Assembly (NCBI GenBank): GCA_014843695.1
Contig: CM026402.1
Location: 12,763,512 to 12,827,511, forward strand
Direction of reading: 5' to 3'
From: Archivesica marissinica
Taxonomy: Eukaryota; Mollusca; Bivalvia; Venerida; Vesicomyidae
Length of the DNA stretch: 64,000 nucleotides
Notes under the pieces: generated by a model
What the model was told of the DNA's origin: nothing
What the model saw: only the letters and a program-made list of their open reading frames with translations
The model's database searches: none
Part shown: piece by piece, positions 35,546 through 48,163 of the stretch
How the letters are laid out: each line of letters begins with the position of its first letter
Position numbering within the stretch: position 1 is the stretch's first letter
Translations under genes and position numbers: made by a program

Positions 35546-37892
35546 AAATGTATCGATAGATAATGCCTGCACAAAATGTACTGAAACTTTATTAACTTTA
35601 ATGACCGAATGTATTCCCTCCAAAGATATACTAATAAGACCTAATGATAAACCATGGTATGACTCTGAAATCAGACGGGTTTCTAGACTTAGAGATAAAC
35701 AAAAATCTTTAGCGAAAACATCAACCAATATCAATAATTGGTCTAAATATAAAAAATTAAGAAATAATGTTAACAATCTTAAGAAATTTGCCAAACAACG
35801 TTTCTTTTTAAATATTGAAGAAAGCATATCCGAACAAAATTCATCCAATCCAGGAAGTTACTGGAAATCCTTAAAAAGTTTACTAAGTAATTATAAAACA
35901 TCTGACTCAATTCCTGTACTAAAAACTACATTTGCAGATGGTTCTGAACAACTGCATTTTACTGATGAGGATAAGGCTAATTGTCTTAATGACTATTTTA
36001 CGTCAGTTTCTAATATAGATGATTCATCTACTAACCTACCATTAATAAACATGAAAACAAATGAATCATTAAATAATATTAACATACAAGAATCTGACAT
36101 TGAAGATATAATTGGTATTCTTAATGTTAATAAAGCCGTAGGTCCTGACCTCATTAGTCAAAGAGTACTAAAGCATATTCAATTTTCTATCTCAAAACCT
36201 CTATGTTTATTATTTAATAAATCGCTGCGCGGAGGGTTGTTCCCATCCAAATGGAAGGTAGCTTCAGTGTTGCCCCTGTTTAAAAAAGGACAAAATAATA
36301 TTGCCAGTAAATATCGCCCGATTTCTCTACTCAGTTGTGTAGGTAAATTAATGGAACGGTGTGTGTATAAATATATTTATAAGTTTCTAGTGACCAACGA
36401 TTTAATCTATAAACAACAATCTGGGTTCTTAAAAGGTCACTCGACTGTATATCAATTAATTGATATTTATCATCAGGTCGCACAGTCCTTTGATTCAAAG
36501 TTACATACAGGTCTAATCTTCTGCGATATATCCAAAGCATTTGACAGAGTGTGGCACAAGGGTTTACTATTTAAATTAAAGCAATGTGGCATTGGCGGTC
36601 AGGTCTTCAATTGGATCACTGATTATCTCTCAGGTAGGGAGCAGCGGGTCATTATGGGCACATCACTTTCCCGTTTCAATACTATATATGCAGGGGTACC
36701 CCAGTGATCAGTTCTCGGTCCTCTCTTATTTTTAATTTATGTCAATGACATATCTGATCAACTATTAAGTATAACTCGATTATTTGCAGACGATACATCG
36801 TTAGCCTGTACAACTTCCAATATTGCAGATCTCGAAGGAATACTTAACCACGATCTCAGTGTTTTAACACAATGGTCTAAACAGTGGCTTGTAACATTCA
36901 ATCCAAACAAAACTGAAGTTTTGTATATTGGAAATGGAAACGAACCACAACTAACCCTGATTTTTTATATCATTAGCTTGTCCACAACTGAAACTCATAA
37001 ACATCTAGGAGTAACTTTTAGTAAAGATTGCAAATGGCGCAGTCATATTAATAATATTACTACTTCTGCGTCCAAACTTCTTGGTATCATGCGAAAATTG
37101 AAATTTTCCATTAAGCGCAAGTCCCTTAATCAAATTTATATTTCATTCCTAAGACCAATCCTTGAGTATGCCTCAACTGTTTGGGATAATTGTACATTCT
37201 ATGATAAAGAGAATCTTGAAAAAATTCAGAACGAAGCAGCTAGACTAGTGACTGGTACTACTAGGTCAGTTAGCTTGAACAACCTTTACCACGAAATTGG
37301 TTGGCTATCTCTTTCCGACAGACGGGCATATCAAAAATTGGTTTTGACTTACAAAATTAAACATAAATTAGTACCCGATTACCTAAGTGCACTATTTTCT
37401 AGAACTGTTGACCAAACGTCACAATACAATCTGAGAAACAGTACTGATTTTGCGATATTGCCAAGGCGCACTGCGATGTTTGCTAATTCCTTTGTTCCGT
37501 CCACTATTGATGCATGGAATTCATTACCACTTGCTGTCCGTGAGCTTCAAACGCTTGCTTCGTTCAAACGTGAACTCTTGTGTACACTTGGGTATGCTAA
37601 GAGGTACTTATCAGTTATGCATACGCGTTTAAGGAACAATTGTAGTGACCTTAAACGCGACTTATTTCTTAATCACGTTTCAGATCATGATCTTTGTAAT
37701 CATTGTAATGAACGCGAAGACGCAGCACATTACTTCTTTAATTGCACAAATTATATTGCGCAAAGGTCTCAATTATTCATCACAACCCGTCGTTTTCATC
37801 CCTTGAACTGCCACTTCTTACTTCATGGTGATTGTGAACTCTCATATGAAGACAATATTGTTGTCTTTCAAGCTGTTCAAGTGTATATATAA
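35508..37892 (+). pseudogene. LINE-1 reverse transcriptase plus zinc knuckle, one nonsense codon
   Basis: Reads as one frame from 35508 to 37892 except TGA at 36705-36707, where the conserved motif needs glycine (AGVPQ-stop-SVLGP). Palm and finger blocks in order: RPISLLSCVGKLMER (about residue 270), QQSGFLKGHST (about 303), FCDISKAFDRVW (about 338, first catalytic Asp), VPQ/SVLGPLLF, FADDTSL (36783 on, catalytic Asp pair), HLGVTF, and thumb/C-terminal WNSLP. A C-x2-C-x7-H-x4-C knuckle lies at 37695-37745. No RNase H domain is seen. GGA to TGA is a single-base change. Confidence 0.93.
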
Positions 37893-38301
37893 GAGATACA
37901 AAACGTTTTGATCAAACTAAGTAGCTCCCTCTGTGGCTGCTCCAGGGGCTAGGTGACACTACACACTACAGTTCTTTCACTCTCGTCTCTCTTCATTCTC
38001 CAACACTTAGTTAATCACTCTTGTTTCTTCTATCAATATTATTCTCTCAGCTTCTGACTGTTACATTGTATATACATGTATTGCATCACCGATTACTCTG
38101 TATTATATTGCCATGTACTCGTATAAGGTATCTAATCTGCCATATTGAAATGTTGTAAAATTAATGAACCAATTGGGAAGGGTCGAATCTAATGTTTTAA
38201 GAACTTGTGACCCGACCCATTTGCCATTATCGATATTGTTGTTTGTGGTGTATTATATTATTGTATGTGTACTTGTATTGGCAATAAAATATGTTTAAAC
38301 T

Positions 38302-38480
38302 AATAGGTTGCCACTAACCATGTACGTCTTAATCTTACATGAAACGCGTGTGACATTTTACAAACAAAATGTTCTTCAAATGTCTTAGTGATTAATGTGT
38401 TCAACGTTAAGATAAACTGGATGAATTCTTCATCTAATATGATATGTCAAATACAAACATCACCACTGACTTGTTTTGCT
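38302..38480 (+). repeat. Flank repeat, copy 2, right part
   Basis: Resumes the match to 30545-30740 after LINE-1: ttcttcaaatgtctta, attaatgtgttc, ctggatgaattcttcat and aaatacaaacatcacca. It shows that LINE-1 inserted within copy 2 of a duplicated segment flanking the 11-bp satellite. Confidence 0.75.
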
Positions 38481-39658
38481 GAATGGTAGATGTTATTTTA
38501 TGTGATTGGCATTTTCAGTACGTGTTACAGTGATAATTACATTTTACTTCGAATCATGATTCCAGGAATATATCCAGGCATTCTTCACCTACTCCACGTA
38601 ATCCACTTACGTCCTAGCTTTCATCTTACTCCACATAATCCACTTACGTCCTACCTTTCATCTTCTTGTTCGTGTACTTGCCAAACTGATTTTGTAATTT
38701 AATTATTAAGTAATTCGCTAACGGTTTTGCTTCAAGTAACTAAAGCCGAAATGAGTGGTGTATGTCCCACAGATTTTGTACTAAGCTGAAACCTTCCATT
38801 GGCGGGTACTAACTTATTTAAAACACTGTGTTGACGTCATACCTTTGTACGTGCAGTCCATTATTATTAATATTGAACTGGTCTCAAAAGGCAAGCGAAT
38901 TATATTAAATCCTAAGCGTACATGTACGAAATTAACAATGTTACTTATAGTCCAGTACATTTAGCCAAAAAAATGACCGAACCAGAGAAAACAATTGAAC
39001 AGATAGTGCACCTATATTGCCAGTATCTATAAGGTTTCATCTTTCAGAAAAAATCAAATCTTTTATCTGGGCGTGGTGGAAATATAATATTTTTCGAGGT
39101 CAAGGTCACCAGGGGTAAAAGCATGACGTGGCGATATATAGCATTATCCAAATATGTGTAGGCACAAACAGTTAATACTCCCTAAATACTCATTTGAGTA
39201 TAATGATGTAAACAAATTAAGAAAGTGTACAGTCATTTAAGGATGACCTTGATATCAATTTCAAGGTCAAACTTCTGACATTTTTGACGAAGTTTCACTT
39301 GCTTTACATGCCGTTATATTCAAAACGATTCATATAAGTTTTTTCGGATACATTAATATTGTGTATGTAAACAGTAGTCTTAGAACTCAGTTTGAAGCAG
39401 ACTTGGTAGTATACAGAACCGGGATTGTATCAATAAGTAATACTACTGAACATAATAAGAATTCATATATCTCAATCATAATCAAACATTTTGGTAATAT
39501 TTTAAGCATATTTTCAGTTATACATAATTATTATAAACATTTCGAACTGGGTACTTGTTTCTTCTATATCATGACATGTCACGTTTTCTGTTAGATACAT
39601 TAAATGAACTAGGGATTTTATTAGTAAGATCTGGTTATTTAAGTGTATGTTTAAATTA
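38481..39658. other. Spacer with minor repeats
   Basis: Contains a roughly 38-bp direct duplication at about 38587-38664 (ctccac-taatccacttacgtc twice). It also contains aggtcaaggtcacc (39097-39110) and ccttgatatcaatttcaagg (39246-39265). No gene or known element was recognised in about 1.2 kb. Confidence 0.5.
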
Positions 39659-39766
39659 GATATAAGCCTCAAACGATACAATATGTAAAATAGTGGTACT
39701 GTCTTCGGCGTTATGCGCCTCACACAGTCCACTATTTTACATATTGGATCGTTTGAGGCTTATATC
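39659..39766. repeat. Long near-perfect hairpin (38-bp arms)
   Basis: The left arm 39659-39696 (gatataagcctcaaacgata...aaaatagtgg) is complementary to the right arm 39729-39766 with one mismatch. The 32-nt spacer can extend the stem with actgt/acagt and then ggcg/cgcc. The fold resembles a snapback MITE or a large precursor-type RNA hairpin. No flanking duplication was identified. No other copy was noticed in the window. Confidence 0.85.
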
Positions 39767-39940
39767 CTATACATAAACACATGTGTTAGCTGTGTCGTGT
39801 GCAGTGCACAGTACAATATTCTATTATTGAAAAGCTGGTAACAAATTTCAAGAACTATTAAAAATGTCTTGAACTGGAGTGTAGTAATGTGGGGATTTGG
39901 AAGTTGTGTCAGAGACTACAAAATTTAGTGTGTTTTACTG

Positions 39941-40188
39941 TGCTTGGTTGCCAAGTGGCATATTGATTGCGCATGCCAGAACGAATGTTGCCACATAAAG
40001 GACCGTGGTTTATTATGTTGTCAATCTCATCGGGTCCAGTAATCGGTTTGTGATTCAAACGTTTTACAAATTATTGCTGTATTTGGTTGCCAAGTGACAT
40101 CTTGATTGCGCATGCCAGAACGAACGTTGTTGCCTAGCGGACCGTGATCTATTGTGTTGTCAGATCTCCTCTGGTCCAGTAATCTTGG
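39941..40188. repeat. Two-copy direct duplication (~108 bp, 140-bp offset)
   Basis: ttggttgccaagtg-cat, ttgattgcgcatgccagaac, ggaccgtg and gtccagtaatc appear at about 39941-40049 and again at 40081-40188. The copies are diverged. No coding content. Confidence 0.8.
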
Positions 40189-40360
40189 TACCATATACCG
40201 CCGCAACGTTCTCCAAATAATGGTGTATCATTGTCCAGTTTATATCATAGCCGTGATCGTATTTAGCGTTGGAATAAATAAAAGAAAAAACAATAAAACT
40301 AATTAGTCTTCACCTAAGTATTTATTTGTCATATCCGAGAAGAGCCATACATATTATTAG

Positions 40361-40559
40361 TTTATACAAATTTAGTTTAGCTCGATTGGCAAACAAGTTT
40401 CCTGGTGTAATCCATCGCCATGGTGGAGAGAGAAGAGGCAATGTGGAATTTAAATGCCTTGCCAAAGGGCACACTCGTAACGGCTCCAGCGGAGGCTCGA
40501 ACTCCGGGCCTTTCTCACCTGAAACGAACGCCCTACCACTGCCCTATTACGACTTCAAC
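40361..40559 (-). mobile_element. SINE-A copy 7 (antisense)
   Basis: Reverse reading: gttgaagtcgtaatagggca, gttcgagcctccgctgg, ccgttacgagtgtgccc, aaggcatttaaattccacat, gcgatggatt, then gtttgccaatcgagc and gtataaac. The gagtgattaatataag block is deleted. Flanking catattatt/catgttatt may be an imperfect target duplication. Confidence 0.85.
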
Positions 40560-41436
40560 CATGTTATTGTAACAAATGATCGACAATGCCATGTGTGCCT
40601 TTCTAGTGCCCAATGCCCCTTTCACGACCCAAGTGCCAGTAATTTAAATGTTGTGCAGCTACACGTGCCTGTACATTTAACGTCTTATATGATACGAGTC
40701 ACACACGTCTGGTTCAAATATCTAATCAATTGCAAGCACATGTGGTCCAAACGTCTTAACAATGTTAAGCGCCAGCGAATTAAATGTCTTGCTAATAGAA
40801 AGTTTCTTGCAAGTAAGCTGAAGTGTTAACTTATTGAAAGACCATTAAACTGTAAACAGTCTTATAATCGATTCTGAATGGGAATGTATGGCGATAGTTT
40901 GCATGGTTGTCTAACTATACTACAAAACATAGAAAACGCACGCCGACATTATATGATTATTATTACATGAACACGAAATACGAAGGATTCCATCACAGAT
41001 ATATCACATCTTTATTACAAAACACAAACTGAACAACTAAACATATTCCCAAATGTTTAAAACTATGTATTTATATATTTTTGTTGTTCATGTAAAAACA
41101 CACTTATCCGAATTGTGTGTTTTCTATGTCTAGTGTATATCTTAGAAATGAAAATTAGGCATGCAATAATTGAATGTTATGTCAAATTTAGAGTACTAAC
41201 CACCATTATGAACGAGAAAATAATACATTCTTGTAAATGTATGCAGTTAGAGTATTTGAATATAATATTATGCCAGGTAGCATGCATGCGGGACAGATAA
41301 ATTAATACACAATCAATTTATAAACTTGTGTTATCAGCGTCTTCCACCACAAAATAAATAAAAACAAATTCGGGCACCAAAACGGGGAAACCCTATGTAT
41401 TACCCTATGTAGTTGATGTATGTCTGTCTGTCTGTG
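40560..41436. other. Spacer; nothing recognised
   Basis: A 167-codon frame (40326-40829) spans the antisense SINE and this region, but its translation shows no domain. It is considered chance. Confidence 0.5.
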
Positions 41437-42474
<1,038 letters not shown>

Positions 42475-42662
42475 TCCTCTAATGCCAAACCCATCGCGGG
42501 ATGTAGACATGTAAGTGTGCATACATTTAATGGGGTTGGATGGGACACGAAACAGTTACATATAGGAAAACATACAAATATGTGCATAGCAAAATAAGAA
42601 ATAAAACACACATATATACACACCTGCCTGTCTTATCTACTTCAATATGTGAGTATCCCTTT

Positions 42663-42830
42663 CGTAAAGAAGAATTTATTCTTCTTATTATTAGTATACC
42701 ATTCTTATTGAGCTTCCTTATCATATATTAGATTACACGTTCAAAAGCGCTTTACATAAACATGTAACATAACACACATATAACAACAAAAAATCAATAT
42801 ATTACAATATTACAAAATGTAGAATGCAGG
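42663..42830 (-). mobile_element. Possible CR1/L2-like LINE 3' end
   Basis: On the minus strand, tatgtaaagcgcttttgaacg precedes an ATTATT-like run. LINE-3's 3' end at 50013-50110 has the same order (tatgtaaagcgcccttgaac, then ataataataataataa). Short and diverged, so low confidence. Confidence 0.4.
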
Positions 42831-42889
42831 GTTAAAAGCATGTGATAAAAGTACGGATACAATTATATAATTTCGATTCATACATGTTT

Positions 42890-43133
42890 TAACTCTTTCA
42901 GCGCCGAATAAATTCAGAGCATGTGCAAATAACATAGATCCAGATCAGCCGCGGCGTAACGCCGCGTCTGATCAGGATCTATGTTGTTTGCTATTCGGGC
43001 AGGTGCTTCAGCTCCACTGTCTAAAGAGCAATCAGCAAATAGTCTGATCAGACGGCATGTTCTGTTCTGTCCGATCGGGTTCTCTACTTTTTTACAAAGT
43101 CGCTTTTATGCGACATTGGCGGTGAAAGAGTTA
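42890..43133. mobile_element. TA-flanked MITE with internal palindrome
   Basis: The terminal inverted repeats taactctttcagcgcc (42890-42905) and ggcggtgaaagagtta (43118-43133) differ at one position, and both ends carry TA. Inside, 42931-42956 and 42960-42985 form a 26-bp hairpin with 2-3 mismatches around taa. Another hairpin with similar arm motifs (agatcctgat, agacgg) lies at 58692-58750. No transposase is encoded; the TA suggests a Tc1/mariner-like mobiliser (inference). Confidence 0.8.
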
Positions 43134-43590
43134 ATATAATATGATATGCTTCTTTGAAAATAAATATATATGTTTTGTATAAGTTTTTGTGACTACATAC
43201 CGATTGTAATTCCCTATGAGAACGTGTTCTTGAGATTGACAATACTGTCTGTTTCTATATACGCAGATTCCTAGTGAAATATATAAGCTTGGTGTATTCT
43301 TCTCCTGGTTCCGGGAACTAATTGTATTGACTTGAACTAACTTCTGTGTTTCAGCATTGACTTAGTTATGTCTCGAGAGTATCAGGCAAAGTGTAGAATA
43401 ATCGAAATGCGAATGGGATTTCATTTAATCGTTTCAATCATTGGATGTTTCTGTCATTCTCGAAACAAACAAGAACACACATTTGTCTCGATTTATCTCG
43501 GTAGTTTAATAATGTTTTCATCTCAATTATGGATAATAAACCTAAGCCAACTACCCCACCGTCACTGGTGTGTTTATGATGTACCGTGTA
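43134..43590. other. Spacer; nothing recognised
   Basis: No domain or repeat match seen before the 30-bp array. Confidence 0.45.
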
Positions 43591-46500
43591 CAAACAGATA
43601 TAACAATATGTATGTGCTGAGAAACCGATACAACAAACTGTCTATGCTGAGAAACAGATACAACAAACTGTCTATGCTGGGAAACAGATACAACACACTG
43701 TATATGCTGAGAAACAGATACAACAAACTGTATATGCTGAGAAACAGATACATCAAATTGTATATGCTGAGAAACAGATACAACACACTGTATATGCTGA
43801 GAAACAGATACAACAAACGGTATATACTGAGAAACAGACACAACAAACTGTATATGCTGAGAAACAGATACAACAAACTGTATATACTGAGAAACAGATA
43901 CAACAAACTGTATATGCTGGGAAACAGATACAACAAACTGTATATACTGAGAAACAGAGACAACAAACTGTCTATGCTGAGTAACAGATACAACACATTG
44001 TCTATGCTGAGATACCGATACAACAAACTGACAATACTGAGAAATAGATACAACACATTGTATATGCGGAGATACCGATACAACAAACTGACTATACTGA
44101 GAAATAGATACAACAAACTCTCTATGCTGAGAAACAGATACAACAAACTGTATATGCTGAGAAACAGATACAACAAACTTTATATGCTGCGAAACAGATA
44201 CAACAAACTGTCTATGCTGAGAAACAGATACAACAAACTGTCTATGCTGAAAAACAGAGACAACAAACTGTATTATGCTGAGCAACAGATAAAACAAACT
44301 GTCTATGCTGAATAACAGATACAAAAAACTGAATATGCTGAGAAACAGATACAACAAACTGTCTATGCTGAGAAACTGATACAACAGACTGTCTGTACTG
44401 AGAAACAGATACAACAAACTGTCTGTACTGAGTAACAGATACAACAAACTGTCTATGCTGAGAAACAGATACAATAAACTGTCTATGCTGAGAAACTGAT
44501 ACAACAAACTGTCTGTACTGAGAAACAGATACAACAACCAGTATATACTGAGAAACAAATACAACAAATTGTATATGCTGAGAAACAGATACAACAAACT
44601 GTCTATGCTGAGAAACAGATACAGGAAACTGACTATGCTGAGAAACAGATAAAACAAACTCTCTATGCTGAGAAACAGATACAGGAAACTGTCTATGCTG
44701 AGATACGGATACAATAAACTGTATATGCTGAGAAACAGATACAACAAACTGTCTGTACTGAGAAACAGATACAAAAACTGTATATGCTGAGAAACAGATA
44801 CAACAAACTGTCTATACTGAGAAACCGATACAACAAACTGCATATGCTTGGAAACAGATACAACAAACTGTATATGCTGGGAAACAGATACAACAAACTG
44901 TCTATGCTGAGTATCAGATACAACACATTTTCTATGCTGAGATACCGATACAACAAACTGACAATACTGAGAAATAGATACAACACATTGTATATGCTGA
45001 GATACCGATACAACAAACTGACTATACTGAGAAATAGATACAACAAACTCTCTATGCTGAGAAACAGATACAGCAAACTGTATATGCTGAGAAACAGATA
45101 CAACAAACTGTATATGCTGAGAAACAGATACAACAAACTGTCTATACTGAGAAACATATACAACAAACTGTCTATGCTGAAAAACAGATACAACAAACTC
45201 TCTATGCTGAGAAACAGACACAACAAACTGTATATGCTGAGAAACAGATACAACAAACTTTATATGCTGAGAAACAGATACAACAAACTGTCTATACTGA
45301 GAAACATATACAACAAACTGTCTATGCTGAAAAACAGAGACAACAAACTGTATATGCTGAGCAACAGATACAACAAACTGTCTATGCTGAGTAACAGATA
45401 CAAAAAACTGAATATGCTGAGAAACAGATACAACAAACTGTCTATGCTGAGATACAGATACAATAAACTGAATATGCTGAGAAACAGATACAACAAACTC
45501 TCTATGCTGAGAAACAGATACAACAAACTGTCTTTGCTGAGAAACAGATACAACAATCTGTATATGCTGACAAACAGATACAACAAACTGTCTATACTGA
45601 GAAACAGATACAACAAACTGTATATGCTTGGAAACAGATACAACAAACTGTCTATGCTGAGAAACTGATACAACAAACTGTCTGTACTGAGAAACAGATA
45701 CAACAACCAGTATATACTGAGAAACAAATACAACAATTTGTATATGCTTAGAAACAGATACAACAAACTGTCTATGCTGAGATACAGATACAGGAAACTG
45801 ACTATGCTGAGAAACAGATACAAGAAAATGTCTATGCTGAGAAACAGACAACAGGAAACTGTCTATGCTGAGATACAGATACAATAAACTGTATATGCTG
45901 AGAAACAGATACAACAAACTGTCTGTACTGAAAAACAGATACAACAAACTGTCTATGCTGAGAAACAGATACAACAAACTCTCTATACTGAGAAACCGAT
46001 AAAACAAACTGCATATGCTTGGAAACAGATACAACTAACTGTATATGCTGGGAAACAGATACAACAAACTGTCTATGCTGAGTATCAGATACAAAACATT
46101 TTCTATGCTGAGATACCGATACAACAAACTGACAATACTGAGAAACAGATAAAACAAACTGTATATGCTGAGAAACAGATACAACAAACTGTCTATGCTG
46201 AGAAACAGATACAACAAACTGTATATACTGAGAAACAGATACAACAAACTATCTATACTGAGAAACAGATACAACAAACTGTCTATGCTGAAAAACAGAC
46301 ACAACAAACTGTCTATACTGAGAAACCGATACAACAAACTGCATATGCTTGGAAACAGATACAACAAACTGTATATGCTGGGAAACAGATACAACAAACT
46401 GTCTATGCTGAGTATCAGATACAACAAATTTTCTATGCTGAGATACAGATACAACAAACTGTCTATGCTGAGAAACAGATACAACAAACTGTATATGCTG

Positions 46501-47985
46501 AGAAACAGATACGACAAACTGTCTATACTGAGAAATAGATACAACAAACTGTCTATGCTGAGAAACAAATACAACAAACTGTCTATACTGAGAAACAGAT
46601 ACAACAAACTGTCTATGCTGAAAAACAGACACAACAAACTGTATATGCTGAGAAACAGATACAACAAACTGTCTATGCTGAGAAACAGATACAACAAACT
46701 GTATATGCTGAGATACAGATACAATAAACTGAATATGCTGAGAAACAGATACAACAAACTGTATATGCTGGGAAACAGATACAACAAACTGTCTATGCTG
46801 AGAAACAGATACAATAAACTGACAATACTGAGAAATAGATACAACAAACTGTCTATGCTGAGATACCGATACAACAAACTGACTTTACTGAGAAACAGAT
46901 ACAACAAACTGTATATGCTGAGAAACAGATACAACAAACTGTCTATACTGAGAAACAGATACAACAAACTGTCTATATTGAGAAACAGATACAACAAACT
47001 GTCTATGCTGAAAAACAGACACAACAAACTGTATATGCTGAGAAACAGATACAACAAACTGTCTATGCTGAGAAACAGATACAACAAACTGTATATGCTG
47101 AGATACAGATACAATAAACTGAATATGCTGAGAAACAGATACAACAAACTCTCTATGCTGAGAAACAGATACAACAAACTGTTTGTATATGCTGGGAAAC
47201 AGATACAACAAACTGTCTATGCTGAGAAACAGATACAATAAACTGACAATACTGAGAAATAGATACAACAAACTGTCTATGCTGAGATACCGATACAACA
47301 AACTGACTTTACTGAGAAACAGATACAACAAACTGTATATGCTGAGAAACAGATACAACAAACTGACTATACTGAGAAATAGATACAACAAACTGTCTAT
47401 GCTGAGAAACAGATACAACAAACTGTCTATACTGAGAAACAGATACAACAAACTGTCTATGCTGAGAAACAGATACAACAAACTGTCTATACTGAGAAAC
47501 AGATACAACAAACTGTCTATGCTGAAAAACAGAGACAACAAACTGTATATGCTGAGCAACAGATACAACAAACTGTCTATGCTGAGTAACAGATACAACA
47601 AACTGAATATGCTGAGCAACAGATACAACAAACTGTCTATGCTGAGAAACAGATACAACAAACTGTCTATGCTGAGAAACTGATACAACAAACTGTCTGT
47701 ACTGAGAAACAGATACAACAAACTGTATATGCTGAGAAACAGATACAACAAACTGTCTATGCTGAGAAACTGATACAACAAACTGTCTGTACTGAGAAAC
47801 AGATACAACAAACTGTCTGTACTGAGAAACAGATACAACAAACAGTATATACTGAGAAACAGATAAAACAAACAGTATATGCTGAGAAACAAATACAACA
47901 AACTGACTATGCTGAGAAACAGATACAGGAAACTGTCTATGCTGAGATACAGATACAACAAACTGCCTATTCTGAGATACAGATG
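43591..47985. repeat. 30-bp satellite, ~146 copies, 4.4 kb
   Basis: The unit is gaaacagatacaacaaactg tctatgctga. Since 30 is a multiple of 3, it is read as a 10-residue repeat in several frames: RNRYNKLSML on plus, and FVVSVSQHRQ or LLYLFLSIDS on minus. The longest frame is 827 codons (minus, 46034-43551). Single-base indels near 44274, 44775, 45850 and 47180 switch frames. Higher-order copies include the gcatatgcttgg block at about 44840, 46010 and 46340, and a 390-bp block at 46621 and 47011. No signal for a real gene (start context, exons) was seen. Confidence 0.95.
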
Positions 47986-48030
47986 TAACGGTGTGTATAT
48001 TAACCCATTGTATGATTACATGATATGTAG

Positions 48031-48125
48031 GCACCCCGGTTAACTCTGTCGGTTAAGCAATCGCCCTGCAATCGAGAGTCCCTTGGTTCGAGTCCCGGAC
48101 TGGCTGCATGTGTTTCTCTACACAT
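48031..48125 (+). mobile_element. tRNA-like head, possibly a further SINE (SINE-E)
   Basis: ctctgtcggttaagcaatcg, ccctgcaatcgagagtcc and a B-box-perfect ggttcgagtcc are laid out like a tRNA D-arm, anticodon arm and T-arm. No convincing 7-bp acceptor stem was found and no second copy is present. It could be a decayed tRNA pseudogene. Confidence 0.4.
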
Positions 48126-48163
48126 ATACGACGGAACACTGACATACCAAAATCAACATAGTC

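Larger units (their letters stand above)
35068..38301 (+). mobile_element. LINE-1: 5'-truncated non-LTR retrotransposon with 13-bp target duplication
   Basis: About 3.2 kb running from the middle of the AP endonuclease through reverse transcriptase and a C-terminal zinc knuckle to a 3' UTR ending caataaaatatgtttaaact. The flanking duplication aataggttg(t/c)cac is at 35055-35067 and 38302-38314. The 3' UTR has cttgtgacccgacccatttg (38203-38222), shared with other LINE 3' stubs here. Clade: Jockey/CR1/L2-group LINE by motif style, not resolved further. Two frameshifts and one nonsense codon show it is dead, but only lightly decayed. Confidence 0.93.

Noticed and set aside
40326..40829. 167-codon frame as a host gene
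   Set aside because: Its first part is antisense SINE-A. The remainder has no recognisable domain or composition suggesting a protein.
43551..46034. 827-codon minus-strand open frame
   Set aside because: Product of a stop-free 30-bp repeat. Equivalent open runs occur in other frames and on the plus strand, and indels switch frames without constraint.
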